Shown piece by piece: positions 44,607-55,400 of a stretch of DNA of 64,000 nucleotides. Under the pieces are notes generated by a model, which worked only from the letters and a program-made list of their open reading frames with translations, did no database searches and was not told the DNA's origin. This stretch comes from Klebsormidium nitens (Eukaryota > Streptophyta > Klebsormidiophyceae > Klebsormidiales > Klebsormidiaceae). The stretch covers positions 62,001 to 126,000 of the forward strand of contig DF236973.1 of assembly GCA_000708835.1 (NCBI GenBank). Direction: 5' to 3'. The translations under genes and the position numbers were made by a program. The stretch's first letter is position 1. Every line of letters begins with the position of its first letter.

Positions 44607-47600
44607 TCACACCTCGTAACCCGGAAACTTCGCATTTTCCGGATCCGCCAAGTCCAGATACAGACACGCGGTCCCCGCCAAACCCTCAAACAGCGACCAC
44701 GGACGGTCGCCCCCGTGCATGTCGCCCGCCGCAATCAGGGCGTCCGCGTCCTCGTACAAGAAGCGTCCGAAAGCGCACGCGCGCTGAAGGTGCTTCGACT
44801 CGCCCGTCAGCTTATAGAGCGCGAGAAAGACGTACGCGTTTCCGGCGACGCCGTGGCAGAGGCCGACCTTGCGGAGGAGGCCGCGCTGCCAGACGACCTC
44901 TCCGGCCTCGAGAGCGGCCTGCACATGACAATCATTGCGCAAATCAAAACTAGAGTTACGTATCTTTTCCCCTCCATGTTCAGATTTGTTGAGAACGCGT
45001 GGCCCAGCGCCATCTGCCGTATGACAGGAAGCTTCGCTGCCAGACGGATTCTCCGGCCATCAAAGCGGGCCTGCAATCGAGACACGGGGACATTGATTGG
45101 AGCTCGTCACCGTCTTGGACAGATGATCGTCAACGGTAGTTCCTGGAGCGAGTGGAACGAAGAAAAGCGGCTTAACGTCGTACAAAAGCGCAAACTGATC
45201 CACGGAAGCCCCGGAAGAAGAGAAGCTGATTCTGCGTTGAGCATCTCAACGTAGACATAGACGAACATTTGTCAACGGTCCTACGCAGACGACTGCCGCA
45301 GACTCTTATAATGCATATTGAGAGGTCAACAGGCGATTCAGACGTAGTGGCACTTTTCCGACCATCCCCTAGACAGAAGCAGACGTGTATAATGAGCCCA
45401 CCTGTCCGAAAGGACGTCAGCCTCCTCTCATCGTCGCGCACAGCATCAATGCCACAGATGCTTGCTCCGTCACTCAGAGAAACGACTCCCATGATTCGAG
45501 CCACCCAGTCTGCCGCCGTCTTCTAACCCACTGATGAATGGGAAGAGCTTGCCGTCTTCGTCTGAGAACCGCCGTGTTGCGGTGCAGAGCGTAAGCGCCC
45601 TGCCCATTTCTTTGGCCCAATGAAACAGGTCAAATAATCGCGACTGCTACCTCGATGTTGCTCAGACAGACATGTTTGGAAACAAGCTCAGTTACTCAAT
45701 TGTTAAGAATGAGCAATCAAGCCTACCTGCAAGAACACTTTGCCGTCTTCGTCGTTTCGGAACCGCCGCGCGGCGGTGCAGAGGGTGAGCGCCACCCCCG
45801 CCGCCCCGTGGCACCATTGGACGCGGACGTCCGACGTTTCGCCGACGACGGTCGGGTAGTTCCCGCTTGGCAAGCGCGTCCGGAGCAGCTGGTGGAGCGT
45901 CTTGCGGACGTCGGAGAGATCCGTATCAGACAGGGGGAAGTGCAGTAGAACCTGCAAGAGCAGAAGAATGTTGTCATGAACCGAAGCGTTAAACTGCCTT
46001 CTCTCTTGCAAGCGTTGAAAAGGTCCGCATCGGACAGGAGCAAGAGCAGTAGAACCTGCACAATCAGCATAAGTTGTCGTCAAGTTGTCGTCAGCTACAG
46101 GCAGTCCGGAGTTGCCAAAGTCTAATGAGGTGCTGGCAAACAATCCAGGAGATTGGTCGGGAGGTAAGCGCGTCAGAATCAGCTGGTGGAGCGTCTTGCG
46201 GACGTCGGAGAGGTTCGATTCGGACAGGGGGAAGTGCAGTAGAACCTGCGAGAGCAGAAGAATGTTGCCTTTGACCAAAGTGTAAAACTGCCTCAGGCAG
46301 AAGAATGTTGCCGTTAACCGAAGTGTAAAAGTGCCTTTTGCTGGCGAAGCCTCTTGCGGACGTTGGAAAGATCCGAGTCGGACAGGGGGAAGTGTAGTAG
46401 GACTTGCAAGAGCAGTGAAAAGCTGGTGTCAAAAGCAGGAACTCCGGCAATTTGCGGGTCCGGAGCAGCTGGTGGAGCTTTTTGCGGACGTTGGAAAGGT
46501 CCGTATCGGACAGGTGAAGTGCAGTAGAACCTGCAAGAGCAGAAGAATGTTGCCGTTGACCGAAGTGAAAACTGCCTTTTGCTGGCGAAGCGTCTTGCGG
46601 GCGTTGTAAAGATCCGAACCGGACAGAGGGCAATGCAGCAGAACCTGCAAGAGAATCAAAAGCTGCTGTCAACTTGAGGAGTTCCGGCACTTTGCGGGTC
46701 CGGCTCAGCTGGTGGAGCATCTTGCGGACGTCGGAGAGGTCCGAATTGGTCTGGGGGCAGTGCAGTAGAACCTGCACGAGCAGTAAAAGGCTGCTGTCAA
46801 CTGGAGGTAAGTCCGGCAGATTGCGGGTCCGGCTCAGCTGGTGGAGCGTCTTGCGGACGTCGACGTCCGAGTCGGACAGAAGAAGGTGCATGAGAAATCT
46901 GCACAAGCTGGCCGTCAGCTGCTGTCAGTCTGAATTTGCTCGAAGTTCGGAAGAGGAGCTGACGAGGGATCTGGCAACTTCGTGTGGCGACGACTTTGAC
47001 AAAGACAAGGATCATTGACGAGCCAAAGCAGCGGCTGAGTCGAGGTCTTTCAGACATCCAAGAGTGCCTCGTCATTATCAGGAGAATGCAGCAGGACCCG
47101 TTCAGAGGACGCGACGATAAAAATCTGGGTCGCACCAATGATGCCGAAGGCCTCCGGACACGGTCTTGTAGAATCTTTTGTCTTAATCGAACCAGTGACA
47201 AACGGGGAGGAAAGCGTCCGGATCCGGAGAGACTAGGCTCCGTAAGTGGATCGGCAGGTGGAGTGTTTTCGGGATGTCCAACAATGCTTTGTCAGACCTC
47301 GCAAAAATGCATCACGATCTGAACAGAGGACCTCAAGCAATGTGCCATTCAGATTATCAATGATCCTGAAGGACAATGCACGGGGTTTAGCGGAATTTGA
47401 TGGAGTAGATTAGCGGGGTGCAAACGGAAAATCATTCAGGCGGACCATATTAATTGTGTGTCTGATCAGCTCGTAAGGGCTCCCAAGATGTCCGGGAGCT
47501 CCTTGGCAGACAGCAAAAGCGCAGTTTGGGAAGGGAAAGTCAGAAAGATAAAACAAAGGAAGTCGGAAGACTCTGCTAGCCGACCAAGCGAGAAGACAGC

Positions 47601-49261
47601 TGTCAAAAGGCTGTCGTCTACTTGTCAATCTTATTCAGAAAATCCAATCAGTAGTAAGATTGCCTCAGAACCAGGCTCTTTGGCTTGATAGGACATCCTC
47701 GTATTAGTAAAGATGACATTCCTGGGCCAGTATGCACACTACAGTAGCGCATGGTTTTCTGGGAGCAGCAAGAAAATATTATCCAAGAATCAAACGAGAA
47801 GGCTAGAGGAAGGGGGTAAAGGGAGATGGAACAAGTGCTCCAAGTCAGCACCCCACAACAATTGGAGTGTAGTTACTGAAAAGATTGCATTTTGTTTGCC
47901 CAAGGGCCTAGCTCAAATGCTGATATTGTTAAAACGGGAAATTTTAGCTAGCTGCAAAGGAGACCACGAATAGCGACAATTTCTCAACCCACGATAACAT
48001 CCTGAAATCAAGCAACGTGCTCTTCGCTCTTCAAAAACTTAAGCAGCATCGTCGAACAGTAGACCAGCGGCACTCACATGCATGATCCCAGCCACGCCGT
48101 GTGCCGCGCCCAGGTAGCGCTTCCCATGCCACTTGTACATCAGAGGCCACTCGGAGCCCCTCGCGCATGCCCTCCCGTCCGCCAGAATGCTTGACACTAT
48201 TGGTTGAGTCACACTCTCTGGAATGGTTCCTTGCCCTAGGTGAGTGTTAAGGAACAGGGCGGACCATAGGAAGCCCGCTCTGCCATACAGCAGCTCGTCT
48301 GGGGGGTCGGAGTTGCACAGCAGGGACGGCGTTGCGAGGTTGGGCATGTGTCCAGCCTGCAAGCAAGGGAATATTTTATGTCACGGCTGGAATACATGAG
48401 ATTCCTTCTGCTTGCACAGATTTGTCAGGACGACATAGACATTGCAGAGGCTTTGAGTTGAATCAATAGTTTGTAATTCTTGTAATTGTCATGCACCAAT
48501 ACGCCTCCAAATGAATCGGCCGCATGAGATGCAGGCACCCTCCAAACCACCGTGACTGCATGTTCTGTCGTCCGTGCTGGCTGCTCACGAGTATTCTGAA
48601 ACGGCTTGAAGTACGGGCTGCGCTTGCATTTCAGATTGCATGACGTCTTCAAGCACGCATGCTTCTCTCAAGAACCTGAGCACATATATCGTAGATGTAC
48701 CTAGTGAAGAACATCTTCAGCCCTCAAGTATATAATGGCCAAGAGATAGTCATGTTTCCGTAGTGACGATGAAGGTGGTGGTTGAAGAAGTGTACACCTT
48801 CCCCGTCTCTTGTAATTGAGATTACTCATGCCACAACTCACCTGCAGAAGCATCCTGAGGTAGACGTTCTGAGCGTCTCGCTTGCCCGCATGGAACGCCG
48901 CCACCGCGCCGAGCGCATATACCCCCGGCTGCCCCAGCAGGAACGACGGGTGCTCTCTGATCATCCCCGCCACTTTGGCGCACTCCTCAACAATCTCCAT
49001 ACACGTCTCTAAATCGTTCGGGTGTGTGGCCGCAAGCGTCGATTTGAGCAGCAGAAAGGCTGTTCCCCCGCTGCCAGTGTACACATAAGGGTCTCTGACG
49101 CGTCCCGCGTCCCCGTGCGCTCCAGTCCAGGTTTCGGAGACGATCCTGTCGATGAGCGCACATGCATGCTTCGTGAATGCTCTCCGGGCCAGAACGTCCA
49201 GTGCTGCGGATGCATAGCGGTTGAGCAGAGAGGTGCTGAAGTGACGAAAATCGCCCGCCAT
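44607..49261 (-). CDS. LanC-like protein (GCR2/GCL family), intact copy
   Basis: Four exons (49261-48842, 48356-48078, 45951-45727, 44918-44607), all phase 0, give 411 residues, the usual family size. Hallmarks: VYTGSGGTAFLLLK and PGVYALGAVAA in exon 1; LLYGRAGFLWSALFLN and WHGKRYLGAAHGVAGIM in exon 2; VQWCHGAAGVAL in exon 3 with zinc ligand Cys280; GLCHGVAGNAYVFL in exon 4 with Cys329 and His330; then MHGGDRPWSLFEG. Eukaryotic LanC-like proteins are seven-fold alpha-toroids that bind zinc and glutathione; plant members were once proposed as receptors (GCR2), which is disputed. I chose the Met conserved in both paralogues; the frame stays open upstream to another Met at about 49390. Intron 2 contains a striking array of truncated exon 3 copies. 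Confidence 0.9.
45543..45605 (-). repeat. Degenerate duplicate of the 3' end of LanC exon 3
   Basis: On the minus strand it reads like exon 3's last codons (LTLCTATRR, then DEDGKLF), lacking the donor. It lies in intron 3 of copy 1, downstream of the real exon. Confidence 0.7.
45952..46930 (-). repeat. Array of seven truncated exon 3 copies in intron 2 of the LanC-like gene
   Basis: Seven units sit upstream of true exon 3, with acceptor cores near 46055, 46245, 46400, 46530, 46645, 46770 and 46895. Most read (on the minus strand) CTCTTGCAG followed by the exon start, e.g. VLLHFPLSESNLSDVRKTLH. Two unit types occur. Type A continues HQL...RTR then LPE/VPE. Type B stops at LRQQKA. In transcription order they run A, A, B, A, B, A, truncated B, exon 3. 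None contains the zinc-ligand half of the exon. One frame stays open for 271 codons across 46091-46906. Confidence 0.9.
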
Positions 49262-50063
49262 GGCGCTTTTATGGCGACTGCATCTCTCCTTCTCAGCCAC
49301 TGATCGATGATGCTGAATACAGACCTGAGATGTAGCCTTGTAGGCTCTGAGCATCGCTGCCTCCCCCTGCATTTCAATGTTTTGAACCATGTTTGCTTTT
49401 GCAGGGCCCGTGTTTGAAGGGGTCCCCCTCAAAAGCATGCAGCCTGCGTGCCGACGATTTGGATGCGGAATTTTGAAATTTCATGAGGGTCACGAACTCA
49501 TGAAAACCAAATTCGATCACCCGGTGTCAAACCCGGTTGATCTATCAAGCTAACCGACTGCTATGACACCCGCAAGAACTGGTTAAACATCCCGGTAGCT
49601 AAGCTCGGAACTTCGCTCCACGCTTCCGGCAACCTTGGTTCCCGTCGGCGTCGATGGTTTCTTTCCCTGGCGAAGTCCACTAAGCTTAGTGCAGTGTTCA
49701 GCCACATCGACAATATTCTTTTCCGTGGTCGAATGAAGCCTCGGAGTCAGGGGCGAGGGAGGAGCAGCAAGGAAGCGCAATGCGCAGTTCTACGGAATGT
49801 TCTTTCTTGACAGCAGCGAACCACCGATACAGTACTTACAATGTGTTGGCAATTGAACCGAGTCCAACCGAGTCCTGTTGACATCAGATCTTCTTGCTGT
49901 TTTTGGTGCGCCGGCCTGTAGAGTGTAGTTGCTGCAGATGCTGACAAGATGAGGTCCTTTATTTTCTGTACTTTCCTTTGTGGTCGGGTTGTGGTCATTT
50001 AGTTCATTGCTAAGTGGTCATCAGGGCAAAGCATAGAAACATTTACCAGGAAGAGTTAGAGAA
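49262..50063. other. Divergent intergenic region
   Basis: This lies between the start of LanC-like copy 1 (minus) and the plus-strand gene at 50064. The first roughly 230 bp are duplicated upstream of copy 2; the rest is unique. No gene or clear TATA box was seen. Confidence 0.45.
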
Positions 50064-52807
50064 ATGGCATCTACTGTCAGAGCTCCCTCAGCACTCCCTT
50101 CATCACCAATGGCTGCATCAGCACAGGCATCACCACGGTCTCGCATTGTTCCCAGGGGTTTCCATATACCTCCCCCTTACAGCTGCACTGTAGTGGGTTT
50201 GAGCAATCGAAGTTGCAACTGTACTGCAGTGGAAATGTGGAGAGAGAACGCTGAAAGGAGGTCAGAACTCGGGGGCCGCGGCAGTCAGCACATGATGCAA
50301 AAGCATGGAGTTACTGCCATAGGCTTAGCGACGGCCAAGGGAACAGCACAAAGGCAGATTGCGATTCGAAGGAGGCCACGTGTGGTTACGGTCGTGCAAG
50401 CATTGATGCAGGTACAATCATTTGGAGATCAATCCCTCATTTGCTAGAAAATCAATATGCATTCTGTGATTCGCTCAGAATTGACCATTTCATTGAGGTC
50501 CGAATCAATCTAAGAATGAATCTTCCTTGACAAGAAACGGCACATTCGATGTGTGCCCCTTCATTTTGCCAGGCCTAGAGACGGTGTCCTTGATACTTAT
50601 GCTTGTACTGATTCAGTTACGAATTGTTACAAGGTGTGCTGACGTTCAAGTTGCTTTTGTTTGATCAAGCATGGTCTTTGAGAAGGTTCAACTAAGAATG
50701 GCTGCAAATCGGTTGGACCTCATCATGGATTACAACACTGATCGATCTACTGGAAGCCCTCACCATGAGTTTTTTTTATTGCAGCCGGTTTTTGAGAAAG
50801 ATACTCAAGACCGCGGCCGCCAGACCTTCGAGCTGAAGGTGTGTCCACCGTTCTATATGATACATCTTTTCAGATTCTGTACTTGACTTCAAATTCAAGC
50901 AGGTAGTAGGTAACAGGCTGAAGTTAATCTGAGCAGATGAATAAGGCTGGCATGATCAAAGTTGCAGTGTCATTCACATTTGCTGATACTCTGCCATACT
51001 TATCCAAGTTGCAGGTCTTGGACGACTTCCCGGTTCTGCATGTTGCAACAACTCTGGACCAACTCTTGAAGGAGTACGACCTGTCACTAGATCCACGCTC
51101 TCTCAGTCAAACTTGCCTCGACGTAAGTGCAATCTTAAGTGCTACTACGAGTGTTTGTCAATTCTTAAAACAAGAACCAACTGTTGCAAAAAGTCTGTTC
51201 TAAGCTCTGTAAAAATGTCTTCAGCATGATGCCACTGGTGTCGTCACATGAGGATGGAAAGTGACATGCGGAAGCTCACCCGTTCCAATGCAAAGTCAGG
51301 TATTCCCTTGGGTTTGCAGGTGCAAAAAGTTGCGGTTGCAGATGGATACCCAATCTGCGAGGTCGGATACATGGCCAACGCATTGGAGGGCGCAGGAGTA
51401 CCAGAGGGGCTGGCCCTGCTAATGGCAGTAGAGATTGCGGATGCGTTTTCATCGTTTACAGGGGACTGCCATGATCCGGGGGTGGTGCTTTTGGGACGGG
51501 AAGGTGCTTCATTTCCATCCATCAAAAAGGTGGGAATCTTGGTACTTTGGAATTATGAGGTTTCTTCTAGTTACTGCTTAGCATACATCTCACACATGGA
51601 ACCTGTAAGAAGGTCCTCACCGTTGGAAAGCATTCTGCAAATTTGTGTTGCAGCTGTTCTTCCCTCTCGTCGCGACACTGTGATTGGTGTTGTTGATGAA
51701 TTGCTAATCTGATTCTTTTACAGGGCGTGCTACTGTGGGGCAGTCTTCTCGCTGCTGTGTCAGCAGTGCTCATCTTCCATGTAAGTCCAATGAAAGTCGA
51801 GCAGACTTTGGTTGAGTAGCTCTAATGATCGTGCACAAAAAAACCTCGCGAATCAGGTCGCACAAATCGATCTTGTGTACTTGCAATATGAGTTGCTTGC
51901 GCAAGTTGGTGCAAGTATGCGACAAGCTGAGACTTAGACGAGCAAAACCGTTTGTTACTAGATACGTATTTCTCACGAGCAGATGTTGTCTTTTGTTTTG
52001 CAGGGCTCGTCTAGCCCTGGTGCAAGTGGCTTCGGCTTGCTACCTCTTGCTCACAGGGACCTCTTCCTTCCATCTATGCTCCAGCTTCTGGTGAGTGTCT
52101 CTATCTTACTCGAAGTTGCGGCTTTCCATTACCTTGTGTTCTTTTCCTACGGCGAAGTGCATCTGTCTTCTCAGGTTGGTTCGACACCGTTTTGATTCCC
52201 GAATCCAAGGTCCTGAAAGGCCAATTTATTGCAGATTCTGGACAGATATGGCCTGAGCTACAAAGAGATTGTCACTCAGCACAACATCCATCAGATCGCC
52301 AAGATCTCAGAAACTCTTCGGAAAGCCTTGTCGGGCCCAAAGATGCAAAGGGTGTTGAACGGCATGTTGCGGGACGGATTTTGGAGCAAACTGAGCAACT
52401 CAGCAAGCCCGAGCAGAAGACAGATATTCATCGCTTTGGACAAGCACGTGCAAGCTGGTCTTCTGCAGCTTGGTCAAAGCAGTGTCCCGCAAGTCCAACA
52501 TAGAGCAGGCGATCCTCCTGAGCAGACAGCAGCGAAGTTCTTGGCGGCAGCGTTCTTGCACCCTTCCAATGCAGTCTTTACAAGCAACCTGAGAAACATG
52601 TTCCGCAATCTAGCCACTTGTAACTGGACGGCGCCACAGGAACGCTTTCTGCTGAGTGCGTACTTACAAGCGCTGCGAAACCCAATCTGTCATGCCACGG
52701 CGGAAGAGGGGACCGTTGAACACTTGCGATTCTCTGCCGTCGTCAAAATGCTTTTCCAGAAACCAGGCCCAACCAGCGAGCTCGGAGAAAAACTGATCAA
52801 ATTCTGA
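50064..52807 (+). CDS. Unrecognised, probably plastid-targeted membrane protein
   Basis: Seven exons, all joined in phase 0 (50064-50411, 50785-50838, 51015-51122, 51320-51529, 51724-51780, 52004-52090, 52235-52807), give 478 residues. The first 60 residues (ASTVRAPSALPSSPMAASA, then Ser/Arg-rich) look like a chloroplast transit peptide. The middle contains DDFPVLHVATTLDQLLKEYD and GYMANALEGAGVPEGLALLM. A single hydrophobic helix follows near residue 250 (LLWGSLLAAVSAVLIFH). The C-terminal 190 residues are helical and soluble (ILDRYGLSYKEIVTQHNIHQ, RFSAVVKMLFQKPG). I do not recognise a family. The exon structure is well supported because every junction keeps the frame, but an additional small exon in the 370-bp first intron cannot be excluded. 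It lies between the two LanC-like copies and is not itself duplicated. Confidence 0.7.
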
Positions 52808-54119
52808 GATCGACATTTTCCAAATACAGTAAGGTTCTAGCATTTCTCGCATAAATGGATACTTGATATGCTTTCTTCAAGGCTTCAATAAATATTCATT
52901 GCTCCATCTCTTCCAGGCCGACTCCGGATGCCATGAGATATATGCACTTGTACCTGCTCTCCTTCTGCGACAATCGTTTGATACCCTTGGTGATTGCAGG
53001 TTGACTTATGTTGCTGAAGACGGTCACCGCATGCAGTAACGCTCGAGGGAACACAAATCGGAGCTGCGGAAGTCTGTAGGATGGTCGTTGAAAGTGAAGT
53101 GGCCACGTCGCGATGCGCCGCAAGATATTGTTTCTATTTCTCGTGAGAATCGTTCAATTCTTATATGTTGTACATAGTTGTCATCTTGTCAATCTGGAGT
53201 CCTTGGGTCTAGGGGCTGTGTAGACTTCGGAAAGACCTTGATCATTTTTGGCTGTGTACAAAGTTAATTGACATCTACAGCCATTTGGATAAGTTTCCTT
53301 TGAGCAATATAGCACTTCGAAGATGCAGTAAGTCAATGTTGAGGCAGTGGGCGACATATGTGGTGTCATCATTGCAAACACTTTGCGATTGACTCGCTAC
53401 AGTTGTGTAGATGTGTTAGAGTGCCGGCCGCCCTTATTACTTTCCACCAAGCGGCTCGTTGTTGAGAGCATTGCACATGCGCACGTACGATAGGCTCAGT
53501 GAGCGGATCGACGCATTCCAGTTTTAGGCCATGCGGGCTGCATCGATACTACAAATATAATCTGCAATTATCCAATTGCAAACTCTCATGATGATTCTGA
53601 ATTGTAGACTGATTGCAGTCAACCGTGCAGTGATTGGGTTGCGAATCCACCCCGCTCTATGCGCAGCTAGATGACCAACTGAGCTGCACCAGACGGTGCT
53701 TCGAACCTCTCAATATTGAGCTTCCATACATCATATGACCATATATACATACCCATCCAAGCCATACAGCTTCTATACAAAGTCTTATGGTTGACACCGT
53801 GCATGTGTTGTTAAGAAAACATAGATACTCTCTGCCAAGTGCGCACGAGGAAGCAAAGGCTTCTGAATTGTAGCGAACAATTCGGGGGGCGCCAAGTACG
53901 GTGGTCATTCTTCTTGCACTCGTTCCGAAAATTAAGCGCAGCTACTATAGCTGCTCATGGTACTGGATCGTGTTAGCCAACGCTTTTGGCACTTTCAGCC
54001 TCTCATTTATATAATTACCTTGCCGCGCTACACAACCATGAACAGCCTACTCTTCAAAGAACGTGCTCATCTGTACCTTTGCCACCGTTGCAACAAAGAT
54101 ACACACTCGAACTCCTATC
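52808..54119. other. Convergent intergenic region
   Basis: This holds the 3' side of the plastid-type gene and of LanC-like copy 2. From about 53940 it belongs to the duplicated segment. No gene was seen. Confidence 0.45.
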
Positions 54120-54700
54120 TCACACCGAGTCGTAGCCCGGAAACTTTGCGTTTTGGGGGTTCGTCAGATCTAGGTACAGACACGGAGTCCCCGCCAGACC
54201 CTCGAACAATGACCACTGACGGTCGCCCCCGTGCATTTCGCCCGCCTCGATCAGGGCGTCCGCTTCCTCAGACCGGAAGCGTCCGAATGCGTGCGCGCGC
54301 TGGAGGTGCTTCGCGTCGCCCGTCAGCTTGTAGAGCGCGAGGAAGACGTACGCGTTTCCGGCGACGCCGTGGCACAGGCCGACCTTGCGGAGGAGGCCGC
54401 GCTGCCAGACGACCTCTCCGGCCTCTGTTGCGGCCTGCACCCGAGAAAAGGTGTGATGTGAGACAAAACCGACGTCTCTCTCTCCAGTATCAAGGAGCTT
54501 TGAGAAAAGGCGTGACCCAGCGCTATAACTCGCGAACTGACAGGAGGCTGCCAGACGATTCCCCGGGCCATCACAACGGCCCGCAACCGAGAGACGTCGG
54601 CCTTAGCGGTCGGAGCTCACGGCACCGGGCGAGGCCGAAAGATGTTCGACAACAATTCCTGGACCGACTGTGCCGCAGTCAGAACTCATTCTTCAATCCA

Positions 54701-54770
54701 CCTGCAAGAACGCCTTGCCGTCTTCGTTGTTCCGGAGCCGCCGCTCAGCGGTACAAAGCGCGAGCGCGAT
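54701..54770 (-). repeat. Duplicate of the 3' end of LanC exon 3, copy 2
   Basis: On the minus strand it reads ALALCTAERRLRNNEDGKAF, ending in CTTGCAG|GTGGAT with a possible donor. It lies in the intron after the real exon 3. Copy 1 has a more decayed counterpart at 45543-45605. Confidence 0.8.
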
Positions 54771-55093
54771 GAAGAACATGATCGCAGCTGCCAGCTCGAT
54801 GTTGCTTGAACAGACATGTCCAAAAGGAGCCTGGTTATAAAAGAATCAAGATTGAGGCGTCAATCTTACCTGCAAGAACACCTTGCCGTCTTCGTCGTTT
54901 CGAAACCGCCGCGCGGCAGTGCACAGCGTGAGCGCCACCCCCGCCGCCCCGTGGCACCACTGAACGCGGACGTCCGCGTGTCCCCGACGACGGTCGGGTA
55001 GTTCCCGCTCGGCAAGCTCGTCCGGAGCAGCTGGTGGAGCGTCTTGCGGACGTCAGAGAGGTCCGTATCGGACAGGGGGAAGTGCAGTAGAAT

Positions 55094-55400
55094 CTGCGAG
55101 ACAGAACATTTTGCCGTCAACGGAACTTTTAAATGGCCTTCTTCTTGCGAAGCCTCTTGCGGGCGTTGGAAAGATCCGAATCGGACAGGGGAAAGTGCAT
55201 CAGGACCCGCAAGAGCAGTGCAAAGCTGCTGTCAAGTGGAAGAACTCCGGCAGTTTGCGGGTCCTGCCCAGCTGGTGAAGCATCTTGCGGACGTTGAAGA
55301 GGTCCCAATCGGACAGGGGGAAGTGCAGTAAAACCTGCATGAGCAGCAAAATGTTGCTGTCCAGCGGCAGGAAATCTGAGGATCGCTGGAAGTCTGGAGG
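55094..55400 (-). repeat. Two truncated exon 3 copies in intron 2 of LanC copy 2
   Basis: Upstream of true exon 3 are a type B unit (acceptor near 55210; VLMHFPLSDSDLSNARKRLR) and a type A unit (near 55335; VLLHFPLSDWDLFNVRKMLH). The order A, B, exon 3 is the minimal form of the expanded array in copy 1. Confidence 0.85.

Larger units (their letters stand above)
44430..49495. repeat. Segmental duplication, copy 1
   Basis: This aligns in the same orientation with 53940-58080. Both ends are recognisable: CTATAGCTACTCACGGTACT (CTATAGCTGCTCATGGTACT in copy 2) on the left, and AAGGGGTCCCCCTCAAA followed by GCATGCAGCCTGC on the right. The copy is about 0.9 kb longer than copy 2, mainly in the introns flanking exon 3 of the LanC-like gene. 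Confidence 0.85.

Noticed and set aside
46091-46906. 271-codon open frame on the minus strand across the LanC intron array
   Set aside because: It runs through repeat units in mixed frames and contains repeated acceptor sequence read as protein. It is a by-product of the array rather than a gene.
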